DNA of 64,000 bases from Pleomorphomonas diazotrophica (GCF_002844595.1 NZ_PJNW01000002.1:124001-188000), one strand, 5' to 3'. Shown: positions 26,001-35,861, counted from the first letter of the stretch. Translations and numbers: made by a program. Notes: generated by a model from the letters alone, not told the origin.

Positions 26001-27593
26001 TTACTCGGCGATGTCGACGCCGTCGAAGCGGTGCGAGCCGAGCGGATCAACCTTGTAGTCGATCACGGCCTTGGACATCGGCACGTAGGTGGTCGAGTGG
26101 GCGATGGTCGCCCAGGGCGCTTCCTTCTTGAAGATGACCTGCGCATCTTCATAGAGCTTGGTGCGCTCGGCAACGTCCGACACCTTGCTGGCCTTGACGA
26201 CGAGGTTGTTGAACTCCTCGTTGCACCAGTTGGCGCGGTTGGAACCGCCGACGCCCGAGCAACCCAAGAGCACGGCGAGGAAGTTGTCCGGGTCGCCGTT
26301 GTCGCCCGTCCAGCCCTGGAGAAGGGCGCCGTCGCGCGCCTTGTCCTGGCCGCGCTTCAGATACTCGGCCCACTCGTAGGAGACGATCTCGACCTTGACG
26401 CCGACGTTGGCGAAGTCGGCCTGGATCAGCTCGGCCATGCGGCGGGCGTTCGGGTTGTAGGGACGCGACACCGGCATCGCCCACACCTTCATGCTGAGAT
26501 CCTTGACGCCGGCCTCGGCGAGCAGCTTCTTGGCCGCTTCCGGATCATAGGGGTCGTCCTGGACGTTGTCGTTGTAGGACCACATGGTCGGCGGGATCGG
26601 GTTCTTGGCTTCCTGGCCGGTGCCCTGGAAGACGGCGTCGATGATCGCCTTCTTGTTGATCGCCATGTTCAAGGCCTTGCGGACGCGCACGTCGTCGAAG
26701 GGCTTCATCATGGTGTTGTAGGCGAGGTAGCCGATGTTGAGGCCGGCCTGGCTCATCAACTGGATGCTGTCGTCGGTCTGCAGGGCCTCGACGTCGGCCG
26801 GGTTCGGGTAGGGCATCAGCTGGCATTCGCCGGCCTTCAGCTTCTGAAGGCGGACAGAGGCGTCCGGCGTGATGGCGAAGACGAGGTCGTCGATCTTCTG
26901 CTTGCCGCCCCAATAGTCGGCGAAGGCCTGATAGCGGATGACCGCGTCCTTCTCATAGGCGACGAACTGGAACGGGCCGGTGCCGACCGGGAGCTGGTTG
27001 AGGTCGGGCTGCTTGCCTTCGGCGGCGAGCTTGTCGGCATATTCCTTGGAGAGGATCGACGCGAAGTCCATCGCGAGGTTTGCGAGCATCGGCGCGTTGG
27101 CGGCCGTCAGCGTCAGCTTGACGGTGTAGTCGTCAACCTTCTCGACCGACTTGACGAGGTTCGGCATATCCATGCCGGTCCAGTACTCCCAGGTGCCGCC
27201 GGCGTAGGAATACCAGGGGTCGTTCTTGTCGTTCTGGCGCTGGAACGAGAAGATCACGTCGTCGGCGTTGAAGTCGCGGGTCGGCGTGAAATACTCGGTG
27301 GTGTGGAACTTCACACCCTTGCGGAGGTGGAAGGTGTAGACCGTGCCGTCTTCGGAGATGTCCCAGCTCTCGGCGAGGCCCGGAACGACGTTGGTGGTGC
27401 CGCGCTCGAACTCGGTCAGGCGGCTGTAGACCGGCTTCGACGAGGCGTCGAAGGTGGTGCCGGCGGCGTAGGGCGCCGGGTCGAAGCCTTCCGGGCTGCC
27501 TTCGGAGCAATAGACGAAGGTCTTGGCGTGGGCGGCGCCGGCAAGGCCTGCCACGAGCATGGTGGCCGCCAGAAGGCGGGACATCGTTTTCAT
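26001..27593 (-). CDS. dppA: Dipeptide-binding periplasmic protein DppA
   Basis: A 530-residue solute-binding protein of the DppA/OppA family. A signal peptide spans about residues 1-23 (cut at AHA). The mature protein starts KTFVYCSEGSPEGFDPAPYAAGT, the conserved DppA beginning, and has FHLRKGVKFH and PVGTGPFQF motifs. It delivers dipeptides, or haem in some species, to DppBC. GGGGAG just upstream of the ATG fits a ribosome site. First gene of the operon. Confidence 0.92.
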   Translation of the reverse strand: MKTMSRLLAATMLVAGLAGAAHAKTFVYCSEGSPEGFDPAPYAAGTTFDASSKPVYSRLTEFERGTTNVVPGLAESWDISEDGTVYTFHLRKGVKFHTTEYFTPTRDFNADDVIFSFQRQNDKNDPWYSYAGGTWEYWTGMDMPNLVKSVEKVDDYTVKLTLTAANAPMLANLAMDFASILSKEYADKLAAEGKQPDLNQLPVGTGPFQFVAYEKDAVIRYQAFADYWGGKQKIDDLVFAITPDASVRLQKLKAGECQLMPYPNPADVEALQTDDSIQLMSQAGLNIGYLAYNTMMKPFDDVRVRKALNMAINKKAIIDAVFQGTGQEAKNPIPPTMWSYNDNVQDDPYDPEAAKKLLAEAGVKDLSMKVWAMPVSRPYNPNARRMAELIQADFANVGVKVEIVSYEWAEYLKRGQDKARDGALLQGWTGDNGDPDNFLAVLLGCSGVGGSNRANWCNEEFNNLVVKASKVSDVAERTKLYEDAQVIFKKEAPWATIAHSTTYVPMSKAVIDYKVDPLGSHRFDGVDIAE

Positions 27594-27881
27594 AAGGTAT
27601 ACTCCCCTGTTGCCGAACGAGGTCGGCGAACCCCGTGCCTGGTCAGACGGTCTTTTTGTGACTTATGCCCGTCAGCCGGCGAGCCCTTATCCGAGCCGAC
27701 AATTGACGTGTTGGCAAGCCTTTTTTCCGTCTGGTCAGAAAAGAAGCATCCGGCTGGCTCCCGCGCCAATCGCTCAGCGGTTTCATGGAGCGGAATGACA
27801 ACCGGCGCTCCGAATCGTCTGCAGTCGTCTCGTCAAAACCGTCCGGCAACGATAGGATCGGATGGACCGAGGGAGGATCAG

Positions 27882-29396
27882 ATGGCGGACGGCATCGAGG
27901 CGGAGCTCAAGGTGGCCGTGGACTCAGCCGGCGCATCGCGTCTGGCGCGCCTTGCCGCCCTGCCGGGACTGACCGTGACCGCCAAGGGAGACAAGCGGCT
28001 CGTCAGCACCTATTTCGACACGCCCGACCTCGCCCTGCGCGACAAGGGCATCAGCTTGCGCCTGCGCCGCTCCGGCCGCAGCGGCGAACAGACGGTGAAG
28101 TTTTCCGGCAGCTTCTCGCTCGGCCTCGCCGAGCGGCCGGAGTTCACCGTGCCGCATGCCGGCCGGGTGCCGGATCTCTCCCGCCTGCCCGACGAGGCGG
28201 CGGTCGAACTGACCAAACTGGTCGACGGCCGGCCGCTGGTGCCGCTGTTCTCCATGCGGGTGACACGACGCCGCTGGGAGATCGCTACGCCGGGCGGCGA
28301 CCGCATCGAAATGGCGCTCGACCGGGGCAGTGCGACGGCCGGCAGCCGGCGGGCCGACATCCGCGAGGTGGAGTTCGAGCTTCTCGCCGGCGATCGGCGG
28401 GCGCTGTTCGAGGTGGCGCGGCCGGCACTTGCCGGCATCCCCTTCCACTTCTCCATCGAAGCCAAGTCCGACCTCGGCTATTCGTTGCTGGAAGGAGAGG
28501 TTGGCGCCTGCGAGCCGACGACGGCGACCGACACGGACCTCGACGACGACATGTCGGTCGAGATGGCGCTGCAACAGGTGCTGCGATCCTGCGCCGTCCA
28601 GATTTCCGCCAACGTCGCGGCGCTCCGGGTGGGCGACGACCCCGAGGGGGCGCATCAGTTGCGTGTCGGGCTGCGTCGGCTTCGGACGGCGCTGAAGATC
28701 TTTGCGCCCGTCATGGCGCCTGGCGCCGCCGAGCCGCTGGCCGACGAGGCGCAGCGGCTGGCCGGCGAGGTGGCCGCGGTGCGCGACTTGGACGTGCTGA
28801 TCGAGGAACTGGTGGCCCCGCTGGATGGTGGTGACGACATGGCCGTTCTGATCGCCCTCCTGGAAAAGCGCCGCAAGGCGGCGCGCACTCATCTTGCCAC
28901 CGTCCTTGCCGACCGACGCACCGGGGACTTCCTGATCGATCTCCTCGCCTTCACCGAGGCGCGCGGCTGGCTGTCGACGGACGATGTCGGGCAGAGCGGC
29001 GATCTCGCCGCTCCGATCACGCCCTTCGCCGAACGCGTTGTCGGCCGCCTCCGGCGCAAGGTGGAAAAGCTGGGGCGCGATCCTGAAGCACTGAGTCCGG
29101 ATGAGCGGCACGAACTCAGGAAGAGATTCAAACGGCTACGCTATGCCTATGATTTCTTTGAGCCTTTGATGCAGAAATCGGTGCGGCGCAAGTTGTTGCC
29201 GAGAGTCAAGGCGGCCCAGGATGTGCTGGGCGTGCTCAACGACATTCACATGGCGCATCTCCTGCTCGACGATGTCCATGCCGCAGGGCCCAAGGCGGGC
29301 GCGGTGGAGCGGGCCATCGGCTATTGCCTCGGCTGGCACAGCGCGCGCGCCAAGGCCATCTGGGAGCGCCGCTCCGACGATCTGTCGCTGGACTGA
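27882..29396 (+). CDS. CYTH-CHAD domain protein
   Basis: A 504-residue two-domain protein. The N-terminal CYTH (triphosphate tunnel metalloenzyme) domain starts with the ExExK motif (Glu6, Glu8, Lys10 in IEAELKV) and continues with the TYFDTPDLALRDKGISLRLR strands. The C-terminal half, from about residue 225, is a CHAD helical domain rich in Arg/His (HQLRVGLRRLRTAL, HELRKRFKRLRYAYDFF). Such proteins hydrolyse inorganic triphosphate or bind polyphosphate. GGGAGGATCAG precedes the ATG. The upstream open frame is antisense of dppA. Confidence 0.88.
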   Translation: MADGIEAELKVAVDSAGASRLARLAALPGLTVTAKGDKRLVSTYFDTPDLALRDKGISLRLRRSGRSGEQTVKFSGSFSLGLAERPEFTVPHAGRVPDLSRLPDEAAVELTKLVDGRPLVPLFSMRVTRRRWEIATPGGDRIEMALDRGSATAGSRRADIREVEFELLAGDRRALFEVARPALAGIPFHFSIEAKSDLGYSLLEGEVGACEPTTATDTDLDDDMSVEMALQQVLRSCAVQISANVAALRVGDDPEGAHQLRVGLRRLRTALKIFAPVMAPGAAEPLADEAQRLAGEVAAVRDLDVLIEELVAPLDGGDDMAVLIALLEKRRKAARTHLATVLADRRTGDFLIDLLAFTEARGWLSTDDVGQSGDLAAPITPFAERVVGRLRRKVEKLGRDPEALSPDERHELRKRFKRLRYAYDFFEPLMQKSVRRKLLPRVKAAQDVLGVLNDIHMAHLLLDDVHAAGPKAGAVERAIGYCLGWHSARAKAIWERRSDDLSLD

Positions 29397-29648
29397 CGGC
29401 CGCGACGGCAGAATTATGCGGTTTACATGTCAGTAAAAATACGTGACTGTCGGCGCGGGCGTTGGGGCGTCTTGCACCCGGGGAGCTGAGGCCGGCTTTT
29501 CAAGCTCGTCCTCATCAAGAGATTCAAATACTGAATCCAAAAGCTCCACCGAAACACCAGATCGTAAGTGGTTCGTTTTGCTACGATATTCGCTCTACGA
29601 GTCATGGCGGACGAACCTCGTAGCCGAACGGGCCCAGGGAGCATCGAC

Positions 29649-30527
29649 ATGAGCGAACGCATCGTCATCACCCAGGACATGATCCGTCTCTATGACGAGT
29701 ACACCCACCTGACGCTGGACCGCCGAGGCTTCATGGAGAAGCTCGGCAAGCTTGCTGGGTCGAGCGCGGCGGCGGCGGCCATTGTGCCGCTGATCGAGGC
29801 GCGGCAGGCCCAGGCCGCAATCGTCGAAGCCGGCGATGACCGGCTGGAGACCTCGACGGTGGAGTTCCCCGGCGACGGCGGCACCATGAAAGGCTATCTC
29901 GTCCGTCCCAAGTCGGCCACCGGACCGCTGCCGGCGGTGATGGTCATCCATGAGAATCGCGGCCTCAACGGCCATATCGAGGACGTCGCCCGCCGTCTTG
30001 CCCTTGAAGGCTTCCTCGTGCTGGCACCGGACTTCCTGTCACCGGCCGGTGGTACGCCCACCGACGAGGATAAGGCGCGCGAGATGATCGGCGCGCTCGA
30101 CAGGGTGAAGGCGGTGGGCAACGCCGTGGCGGCGGCCACCTTCCTGCGCGGGCATGAGGGTGGCAACGGCAAGTCCGGCAGCATCGGCTTCTGCTGGGGC
30201 GGCGGGCTGTCACTTCAAACGGCGGTGGCCGATCCCGGCCTCGGCGCGGCGGTGTCCTATTACGGCGCCCAGCCGGCGGCCGAACAGGTGGCGGCCATCA
30301 AGGCGCCGCTGCTCCTGCACTATGCCGGTCTCGACGACCGCATCAACGCGGGCATTCCGGTGTTCGAGGCGGCATTGAAGGAGGCGGGCAAGACCTACGA
30401 ACTCCACACGTATCCGGGGGTCAATCACGCCTTCAACAACGATACCTCGGCGGCGCGTTACGACAAGGCGGCGGCCGATCTTGCCTGGAAACGCACGGTC
30501 GACTTCCTGAAATCGCACCTTGCCTGA
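29649..30527 (+). CDS. Dienelactone hydrolase family protein with Tat-like signal
   Basis: A 292-residue alpha/beta hydrolase. The triad is visible: Cys in IGFCWGGGLSL, Asp in GLDDRINAG and His in GVNHAFNN. Before the catalytic domain, at about residues 24-60, is a twin-arginine-like segment (TLDRRGFMEKLGKLAGS, then a hydrophobic Ala-rich stretch ending ARQAQA), suggesting export in folded form. The natural substrate is unknown. A weak GGGAG precedes the ATG. Confidence 0.82.
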   Translation: MSERIVITQDMIRLYDEYTHLTLDRRGFMEKLGKLAGSSAAAAAIVPLIEARQAQAAIVEAGDDRLETSTVEFPGDGGTMKGYLVRPKSATGPLPAVMVIHENRGLNGHIEDVARRLALEGFLVLAPDFLSPAGGTPTDEDKAREMIGALDRVKAVGNAVAAATFLRGHEGGNGKSGSIGFCWGGGLSLQTAVADPGLGAAVSYYGAQPAAEQVAAIKAPLLLHYAGLDDRINAGIPVFEAALKEAGKTYELHTYPGVNHAFNNDTSAARYDKAAADLAWKRTVDFLKSHLA

Positions 30528-30627
30528 AGCTGGGCCTGAGGTGTTGGCGGTCAAAAATATGACAAATCGGGACTTGGTCCCGCGGCAAATCGCTATATAA
30601 GCGGCTCAGCAAGGAGCTGTCCTTCCC

Positions 30628-31554
30628 ATGTCGCCGACTGCCGCGGGCGTTCTTTTCAAGCTCGCCTCGACCATCGCCTTCGCCATCATGCTGACGCTGA
30701 TCAAGCTGGTGTCAGGCCGCGTGCCGCCAGGGGAAATGCTGTTTTTCCGCTCCTTCTTCGGCATCGTTCCAGTCGTCGTCTATCTTGCGGCGCTCGGCGT
30801 CTTTCCGTCCTCGCTCGCCACGAGGCGCCCGCTCGGCCACGTGCGCCGGTCACTGGTCGGTACCGCCTCGATGTTCTGCTGGTTCACCGCGGTCGCCTAT
30901 CTGCCGCTGCCGGACGCCACGGCCATCAGCTATTCGGGGCCGCTGTTTGGCGTCTGCCTCGCCGCCCTCTTGCTGCATGAGCGCGTCAGGGCCTTCCGCT
31001 GGGCGGCGGTCGGCATCGGCTTTCTCGGCGTTCTGATCGTACTGTCGGAGCAGATGGGCGACTTCGGCATGGCATTGCAGGGCGGGCGGTCGATCGGTGC
31101 AGCCTGCGCGCTGGCTTCGGCCATGCTCGGGGCGGTGGCCGCCGTCACCGTGCGCGAGCTGACGGCGACCGAGACTACCGGCGCCATCGTCTTCTACTTC
31201 CTGGCTTGCGGTTCCGCCTTCTCCTTCGTGACGCTGCCTTTCGGCTGGGTGGTGCCGAGCCTTGCCGATGCCGCCATGCTGATCGTGGCCGGCCTGTTCG
31301 GCGGTATCGGGCAGGTGCTGATGACGCAATCCTATCGGCTGGCGGAGGCGTCGGTGATCGCGCCCTTCGACTACATCAACATGATCTGGATCGTCATCAT
31401 CTCCTACCTGGTGTTCGGCGACGTGCCGACGGCGGCGGTGATCGCCGGCTCGCTGGTGGTGATCGCATCCGGCGTGTTCGTCGTCTGGCGTGAGCGCCGC
31501 CTCGGCATTCTCGAAGCCAAGGCCAAGGCGAGAAGCGCCGACACGCCGACTTGA
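30628..31554 (+). CDS. EamA/DMT family transporter
   Basis: A 308-residue membrane protein with about ten helices in two EamA repeats, each with a conserved short motif (FFRSFFGIVPVV in the first, MLIVAGLFGGIGQVLMTQSY in the second). It belongs to the drug/metabolite transporter superfamily, close to the RhaT/S-adenosylmethionine-type exporters. Substrate unknown. It is 101 bases downstream of the hydrolase. Confidence 0.85.
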   Translation: MSPTAAGVLFKLASTIAFAIMLTLIKLVSGRVPPGEMLFFRSFFGIVPVVVYLAALGVFPSSLATRRPLGHVRRSLVGTASMFCWFTAVAYLPLPDATAISYSGPLFGVCLAALLLHERVRAFRWAAVGIGFLGVLIVLSEQMGDFGMALQGGRSIGAACALASAMLGAVAAVTVRELTATETTGAIVFYFLACGSAFSFVTLPFGWVVPSLADAAMLIVAGLFGGIGQVLMTQSYRLAEASVIAPFDYINMIWIVIISYLVFGDVPTAAVIAGSLVVIASGVFVVWRERRLGILEAKAKARSADTPT

Positions 31555-31559
31555 CTTTC

Positions 31560-31690
31560 TGCCTCAGTCGCCGGCGGGCCTCCGGCCCTTGGCTTCCGCT
31601 TCGCTTTGCGCCTTTCGGGCTTCGCACGAAAGGCCCGCTCCGCGCGGCGCCGTTTGGCGCCGGAAGCCGCAGGGCGGCTTCAGCTGGTCG
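31560..31690. repeat. Structured GC-rich intergenic region upstream of thiO
   Basis: Several short dyads follow the transporter stop: CCGGCGGGCC/GGCC-type pairing, GCCTTTCGGGC with a CGAAAGGC partner, and GCGGCGCC/GGCGCC. It may be a degenerate palindromic element or a transcript end. I checked it for a thiamine pyrophosphate riboswitch and did not find the conserved CUGAGA and ACCUGA blocks. Confidence 0.4.
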
Positions 31691-31767
31691 GTTGGCGTTG
31701 ACACTGCAACGGGAGCGGGCTCATAAGGTCCGTCCGAGCCACGATAATTCGGCGCGAGAGACATCCA

Positions 31768-32793
31768 ATGAGCGAAATTGCGAACGGCAAGCGCGATCAT
31801 GTCGACGTGGCGATCGTCGGCGCCGGCCCCATGGGCCTCGTCACCGCCCTGATGTGCGCCCGCGCCGGCCTGAAGGTGGCGATCTACGAGCGCCAGAGCG
31901 ACTTTTCCGCCTCGCCCGCCTGGAACGGCACCGGTGTTCTCGCCCCGGACAGCGAGGCGGATGCCGCCGACGCCACCATCGTCGATCTCGGCCGCCGGTC
32001 GATCGAGCTGTGGCCGACGCTCGCCGCCGGCCTCACCGTGAACGGCGCCCTGGTGCTGGGCAATAGGCGCACGCCCACCGCGCTCGACGATTACTCCAGC
32101 TTCGTCCTCAACTACGACTGGGTCGACGAGGAGCGCATCGCGTTCCTCGAGCCAGCGCTGGCCGGCGTCTACAGCCGAGGCATGTTCTTCCCACAGGCCG
32201 GCCACGCCGATCCGCGTACTCTGTTCAACAGCCTCAAGGATGTTCTCGAGGCCGGCGGCATTCGCATCCGCTTCGACTGGGTCGGTACCATCGAGAGCCT
32301 GCAAGCCGAGCGCATCGTCGATACGCGCGGGCTCGGCGCGCGCGACCGCTTTCCCGAGCTGAGGGCGGTCACGGCCGAAATGGCCATGGTGCGCAGCCAC
32401 AAGATCGAGCTCAACCGGCCGGTCCGGCTCCTGCACAATCGCCACTCCCTCTATGTGACGCCGCGCGGCCAAGGCGTCTACGTCATCGGTGCCACCACCG
32501 TCGACGACGATCGCGGCGGCGTGTCGGTGCGATCGGCCGGCGAACTCATGATGCATGCGGTGTCGCTGCTGCCGGCCTTCGCCGATGCCGAGGTGCTGGA
32601 ACTGCGCTCCGGGATGATGCCGGTGCTGATGAACGGCGTGCCGAAGGTGGTGGTCGGCGACCGGGTGATCGCCGTCAACGGCCTGTTCCGCTATGGCTGG
32701 ATGGTGGCGCCGGCCATTGCCGAAGACCTCTTGCGCGTGATCTACACGCAGGCGACCAAGGTCATTCACGCCAGCCGACCGATACGCCACTGA
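31768..32793 (+). CDS. thiO: FAD-dependent oxidoreductase, ThiO-like
   Basis: A 341-residue DAO-family flavoprotein. The FAD-binding motif GAGPMGLVTALMCARAG is at about residues 18-34, and the C-terminal GLFRYGWMVAPAIAEDLL is the conserved ThiO/glycine oxidase end. It probably oxidises glycine to the imine used by ThiG to build the thiazole of thiamine. It is followed by thiE and thiD, which supports this, but thiS and thiG are not in this operon. Confidence 0.8.
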   Translation: MSEIANGKRDHVDVAIVGAGPMGLVTALMCARAGLKVAIYERQSDFSASPAWNGTGVLAPDSEADAADATIVDLGRRSIELWPTLAAGLTVNGALVLGNRRTPTALDDYSSFVLNYDWVDEERIAFLEPALAGVYSRGMFFPQAGHADPRTLFNSLKDVLEAGGIRIRFDWVGTIESLQAERIVDTRGLGARDRFPELRAVTAEMAMVRSHKIELNRPVRLLHNRHSLYVTPRGQGVYVIGATTVDDDRGGVSVRSAGELMMHAVSLLPAFADAEVLELRSGMMPVLMNGVPKVVVGDRVIAVNGLFRYGWMVAPAIAEDLLRVIYTQATKVIHASRPIRH

Positions 32794-32821
32794 CCCCGGT
32801 TCGTTCCCAGACGGAAAACCC

Positions 32822-33430
32822 ATGCTCGACCGCTTCTATCTCATCATCGATCGCGCCGCCTGGCTGCCGCGCCTGTTGCCGCTGAGGCTGAAGCTGGTGC
32901 AGATCCGCACCAAGGCGCCCGATATCGAGACGCGGCGACGCGAGATCCACGACTCGCTCGCCCTCTGCAAGGCGGCCGGCGCCATCTGCGTGGTCAACGA
33001 TCACTGGCGGGAGGCGATCGAGTTCGGCGCCGAGTGGCTGCATCTCGGGCAGGAAGATCTCGATACCGCCGATCTCAAGGCCATCCGCGCCGCCGGCATC
33101 CGCTTGGGCGTGTCCACTGCCAACCGGGCGGAGCTCGATCGTGCCTTGGCCGTCGATCCCGACCACGTGGCGCTGGGGCCGATCTGGTCAACCGTTTCCA
33201 AGGACGATGCGGCGCCGGCCAGCGGCCCCGAGCTGCTCACCGAGTGGAAGCGCATCACCAAAAAGCCGCTGGTGGCGATCGGCGGCATCTCGCTCGACCG
33301 GGCGCCGATCTGCTGGGAGGCCGGCGCGGACAGCGTGGCGGTGATCTCCGACGTGCTGTCGGCGGCAAGCCCCGAGGCGCGGATGACCGAGTGGCTCGAT
33401 GCGGCTAGGGCATGGGAGGCGCGGGCATGA
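32822..33430 (+). CDS. thiE: Thiamine phosphate synthase
   Basis: A 202-residue TIM-barrel protein of the ThiE/TenI family. Conserved parts are [45 protein letters not shown] and [12 protein letters not shown], binding thiazole phosphate and the pyrimidine pyrophosphate. It joins the two moieties to thiamine phosphate. It overlaps thiD by ATGA at 33427-33430. Confidence 0.88.
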   Translation: MLDRFYLIIDRAAWLPRLLPLRLKLVQIRTKAPDIETRRREIHDSLALCKAAGAICVVNDHWREAIEFGAEWLHLGQEDLDTADLKAIRAAGIRLGVSTANRAELDRALAVDPDHVALGPIWSTVSKDDAAPASGPELLTEWKRITKKPLVAIGGISLDRAPICWEAGADSVAVISDVLSAASPEARMTEWLDAARAWEARA

Positions 33431-34224
33431 CGGCGATCGCAGTCACCATCGCGGGTTCGGACTCGGGCGGCGGTGCCGGCATCCAGGCCGATCTCAAAAC
33501 CTTCTCGGCGCTCGGCGTCTACGGCGCATCGGTAATCACGGCGTTGACGGCGCAGAACACGCGCGGCGTGACGGCCATCCACGAGGCGCCAGCCGACTTC
33601 GTCCGCGCCGAGATCGACGCCGTCTTTTCCGACCTTGCCGTCAATGCGGTGAAGATCGGCATGCTGGCCAGCCCGGAGCTGATCCGCACCGTGGCCGGCG
33701 GTCTTCGCGATTACGGCCAGACCCGCGTCGTCCTCGATCCGGTGATGGTGGCGACCTCCGGCGACAGCCTGCTCAAGGGCGAGGCGGTGGCGACGCTACG
33801 CGAGACGCTGTTTCCGCTGGCCAGCCTGATCACGCCCAACCTGCCGGAAGCCGGCAAGCTGTTGGGGCGAACCGTCGGCGAGACGGCCGACGACATGCTG
33901 GCGGCGGCGCGCGAACTGCTGTCGCTCGGCCCCAAGGCGGTGCTCGTCAAGGGGGGGCACGGCACCGGCGCCGAAAGCACCGATCTCTATCTCGATGCGG
34001 ATGGTGCGCGCTGGCTGACGGCGCCGCGCCATGCGACCCGCAACACCCACGGTACCGGCTGCACATTGTCGTCGGCGATTGCCGCCGGTCTTGCCAAGGG
34101 GCTCGACCTCGTCGCGGCGGTTACCGAGGGCAAGGCCTATGTGACGGCGGCCATCGTCGCGGCCGACCGACTGGAGATCGGCCACGGCCACGGCCCGGTG
34201 CATCACTTCCACGCCTGGTGGTGA
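33427..34224 (+). CDS. thiD: Hydroxymethylpyrimidine (phosphate) kinase
   Basis: A 265-residue ribokinase-fold kinase. [20 protein letters not shown] at the N-terminus and the anion hole [17 protein letters not shown] (with the catalytic Asp/Cys region) near residue 210 identify ThiD. It phosphorylates HMP to HMP pyrophosphate for thiamine synthesis. Last gene of the thiO-thiE-thiD group; a palindromic element begins 2 bases after its stop. Confidence 0.92.
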   Translation: MTAIAVTIAGSDSGGGAGIQADLKTFSALGVYGASVITALTAQNTRGVTAIHEAPADFVRAEIDAVFSDLAVNAVKIGMLASPELIRTVAGGLRDYGQTRVVLDPVMVATSGDSLLKGEAVATLRETLFPLASLITPNLPEAGKLLGRTVGETADDMLAAARELLSLGPKAVLVKGGHGTGAESTDLYLDADGARWLTAPRHATRNTHGTGCTLSSAIAAGLAKGLDLVAAVTEGKAYVTAAIVAADRLEIGHGHGPVHHFHAWW

Positions 34225-34225
34225 G

Positions 34226-34334
34226 CTAGGAGCTTTTCCAGTGAACTCATGTTCACCGGAAAAGCTCCATCTCCCTGTTAAGACGCAACTCCGGATGCAA
34301 AACCGGTTCCCACTTTTGCTGGAGTTGCTCTAGG
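34226..34334. repeat. Double palindromic element after thiD
   Basis: Two palindromes: a CTAGGAGCTTTTCC...GGAAAAGCTCC stem (34226-34268), and a GCAACTCC...GGAGTTGC unit (34283-34329) closed by TCTAG. The second unit also occurs inside the mosaic at 13204-13252. The terminal CTAG supplies the stop codon of the convergent LysR gene. Confidence 0.8.
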
Positions 34335-35187
34335 AGCTTTCGAGACGGCGGCTTATGGTCGCGTCGATCCAACGGGCGACGGCGCGGACTGCCGGCGCCT
34401 TGCTGCGCTCGGGATGGGCAAGGCGATAGAGATCGCGAAAGGCGCTGCCGCGCGTGCCTTCGACTTCGGAAAATCGCGCATCGGTGTCGCCCATCAGCGT
34501 CGGCAGCATCACCTCCGCGCCGGTCGACGCCGCTGCCTCGGCCAGCACGTCGAGGCGGTTGGAGCGCGCGATGATGCGGGCGTCCGGTCGAAGCGCCGTC
34601 AGGGCGATCATCTCGGGCATCTCGGCGTAGTCCTGACCGTAGGCGACGGCCATGCCGGACCGCGCGCCGATCTTCGGCCGATAGAGGGCGAAGGCAAGAC
34701 GGCCCAGCCGGCGGATGGTTGCGTTGTCCTCGGGGCCGCGGCCGAGCCGCACGGCGAGGTCGGCTTCCCGCTCTTCGAAACTGATGCTGCGATCCTCAAT
34801 CGAAAGCGCCACCTCGATCTCGGGATGCAGGGCCGTGAGGTCGCCGAGCGCTGGCGCCAGAATCAACCTGTGAACGAGCCCCAGGCTGGACACGCGGACG
34901 CTGCCGGCCGCTTCCTGGCGCGAGCGGCGCAGCCGGCTGTCGGCCTCCTCGGCGACTGCTGCCATGGCGGATAGTTGCGGCAGAACTGTCCTGAGGAGCG
35001 GGGTCGGCCTGAGCCGACGATCGATGCGGTCGAACAGCGCCGCCCCGAGCCGTGCCTCGATGCGACCGAGCCTGCGGGCGGCCGTGGTCTGATCGACGCC
35101 GAGGCGACGTGCTGCCTCGCTCAGCGTGCCGCCGGCGACGATCTCTGCCACCAGTTCCAGTTCGTCCCAACGCAGATCTGCGCTCAT
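34330..35187 (-). CDS. LysR-family regulator
   Basis: A 285-residue LysR protein: winged helix in residues 1-60 (LRWDELELVAEIVAGGTLSEAARRL, QTTAARRLGRIE) and an effector domain. It is divergent from the isochorismatase-family gene with an 86-base gap holding GAAAATCGCGGGTTTTC and CTGC/GCAG dyads. Its stop TAG (34330-34332) lies at the CTAG boundary of a palindromic element, so the C-terminus (RRLESS) may have been set by that element's insertion. Confidence 0.85.
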   Translation of the reverse strand: MSADLRWDELELVAEIVAGGTLSEAARRLGVDQTTAARRLGRIEARLGAALFDRIDRRLRPTPLLRTVLPQLSAMAAVAEEADSRLRRSRQEAAGSVRVSSLGLVHRLILAPALGDLTALHPEIEVALSIEDRSISFEEREADLAVRLGRGPEDNATIRRLGRLAFALYRPKIGARSGMAVAYGQDYAEMPEMIALTALRPDARIIARSNRLDVLAEAAASTGAEVMLPTLMGDTDARFSEVEGTRGSAFRDLYRLAHPERSKAPAVRAVARWIDATISRRLESS

Positions 35188-35273
35188 GCAGGTTAAACTC
35201 CGAAAATCGCGGGTTTTCTGCGTCAATGCAGAGCGTATCCTCGCTTTCAGTTCAAGCAGAAAAGGAGCTGACC

Positions 35274-35861
35274 ATGCCGCGCACGCTCAATGAAATCTTC
35301 GGCCGCACCGTCAAGCCCGCCCGCCTCGGAACGGCGCCGCTGGTGCTGATCGATTGCCAGAACGACTATCTCTCAGGCCCGCTGGCGCTTTCCGGCATTG
35401 ACGCTGCGGTGGAGGCAACCGGCCGGTTGCTCGACGCCGCGCGGGCACGTGGGTCGAAGGTGATCCACGTCGTTCAGCGCGGGGCGGCCGGTGGCCTGTT
35501 CGATCTCGGTGGCCCCGGTGGCGCCGTCATCGACCGTCTCGCGCCACTCGACGGCGAGAGCATCGTGGTCAAGGCACGGCCGAACGGCTTCTCCGACACC
35601 ACACTGCTCGCTGAACTCGGGGAGTGCGGCGGCGAGATGATCATCGCCGGCTTCATGACGCACAACTGCGTTTCCTCGACCGCCCGCGCCGCCCTCGACC
35701 TCGGGATCCTGCCGACCGTCGCTGCCGATGCGACCGCCACGCGCGATCTACAGCTGTTCGGGAGAATCACGACTGCGGCCGAACTCCAGCGAGCGGAGCT
35801 TGCAGGACTCGCCGATCGGCACGCCGTGGTCGTCACCGTGGCTGACCTCGTGGCCGAATAG
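35274..35861 (+). CDS. Isochorismatase/cysteine hydrolase family protein
   Basis: A 195-residue cysteine hydrolase. The triad is Asp in VLIDCQNDYL, Lys in VVKARPNGF and Cys in THNCVSSTARAA. The family includes nicotinamidases and isochorismatases; the absence of obvious metal-site His cluster argues against nicotinamidase. AAAGGAG (about 35261-35267) fixes the ATG at 35274. Divergent from a LysR regulator. Confidence 0.85.
   Translation: MPRTLNEIFGRTVKPARLGTAPLVLIDCQNDYLSGPLALSGIDAAVEATGRLLDAARARGSKVIHVVQRGAAGGLFDLGGPGGAVIDRLAPLDGESIVVKARPNGFSDTTLLAELGECGGEMIIAGFMTHNCVSSTARAALDLGILPTVAADATATRDLQLFGRITTAAELQRAELAGLADRHAVVVTVADLVAE

Noticed and set aside
26031-27881. Extension of the CYTH-CHAD frame upstream by more than 600 codons
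   Set aside because: This part is antisense to dppA; the conserved CYTH ExExK motif begins only at the start chosen at 27882.
31555-31767. Thiamine pyrophosphate riboswitch before thiO
   Set aside because: The conserved thi-box blocks are missing; only generic GC-rich dyads are present.
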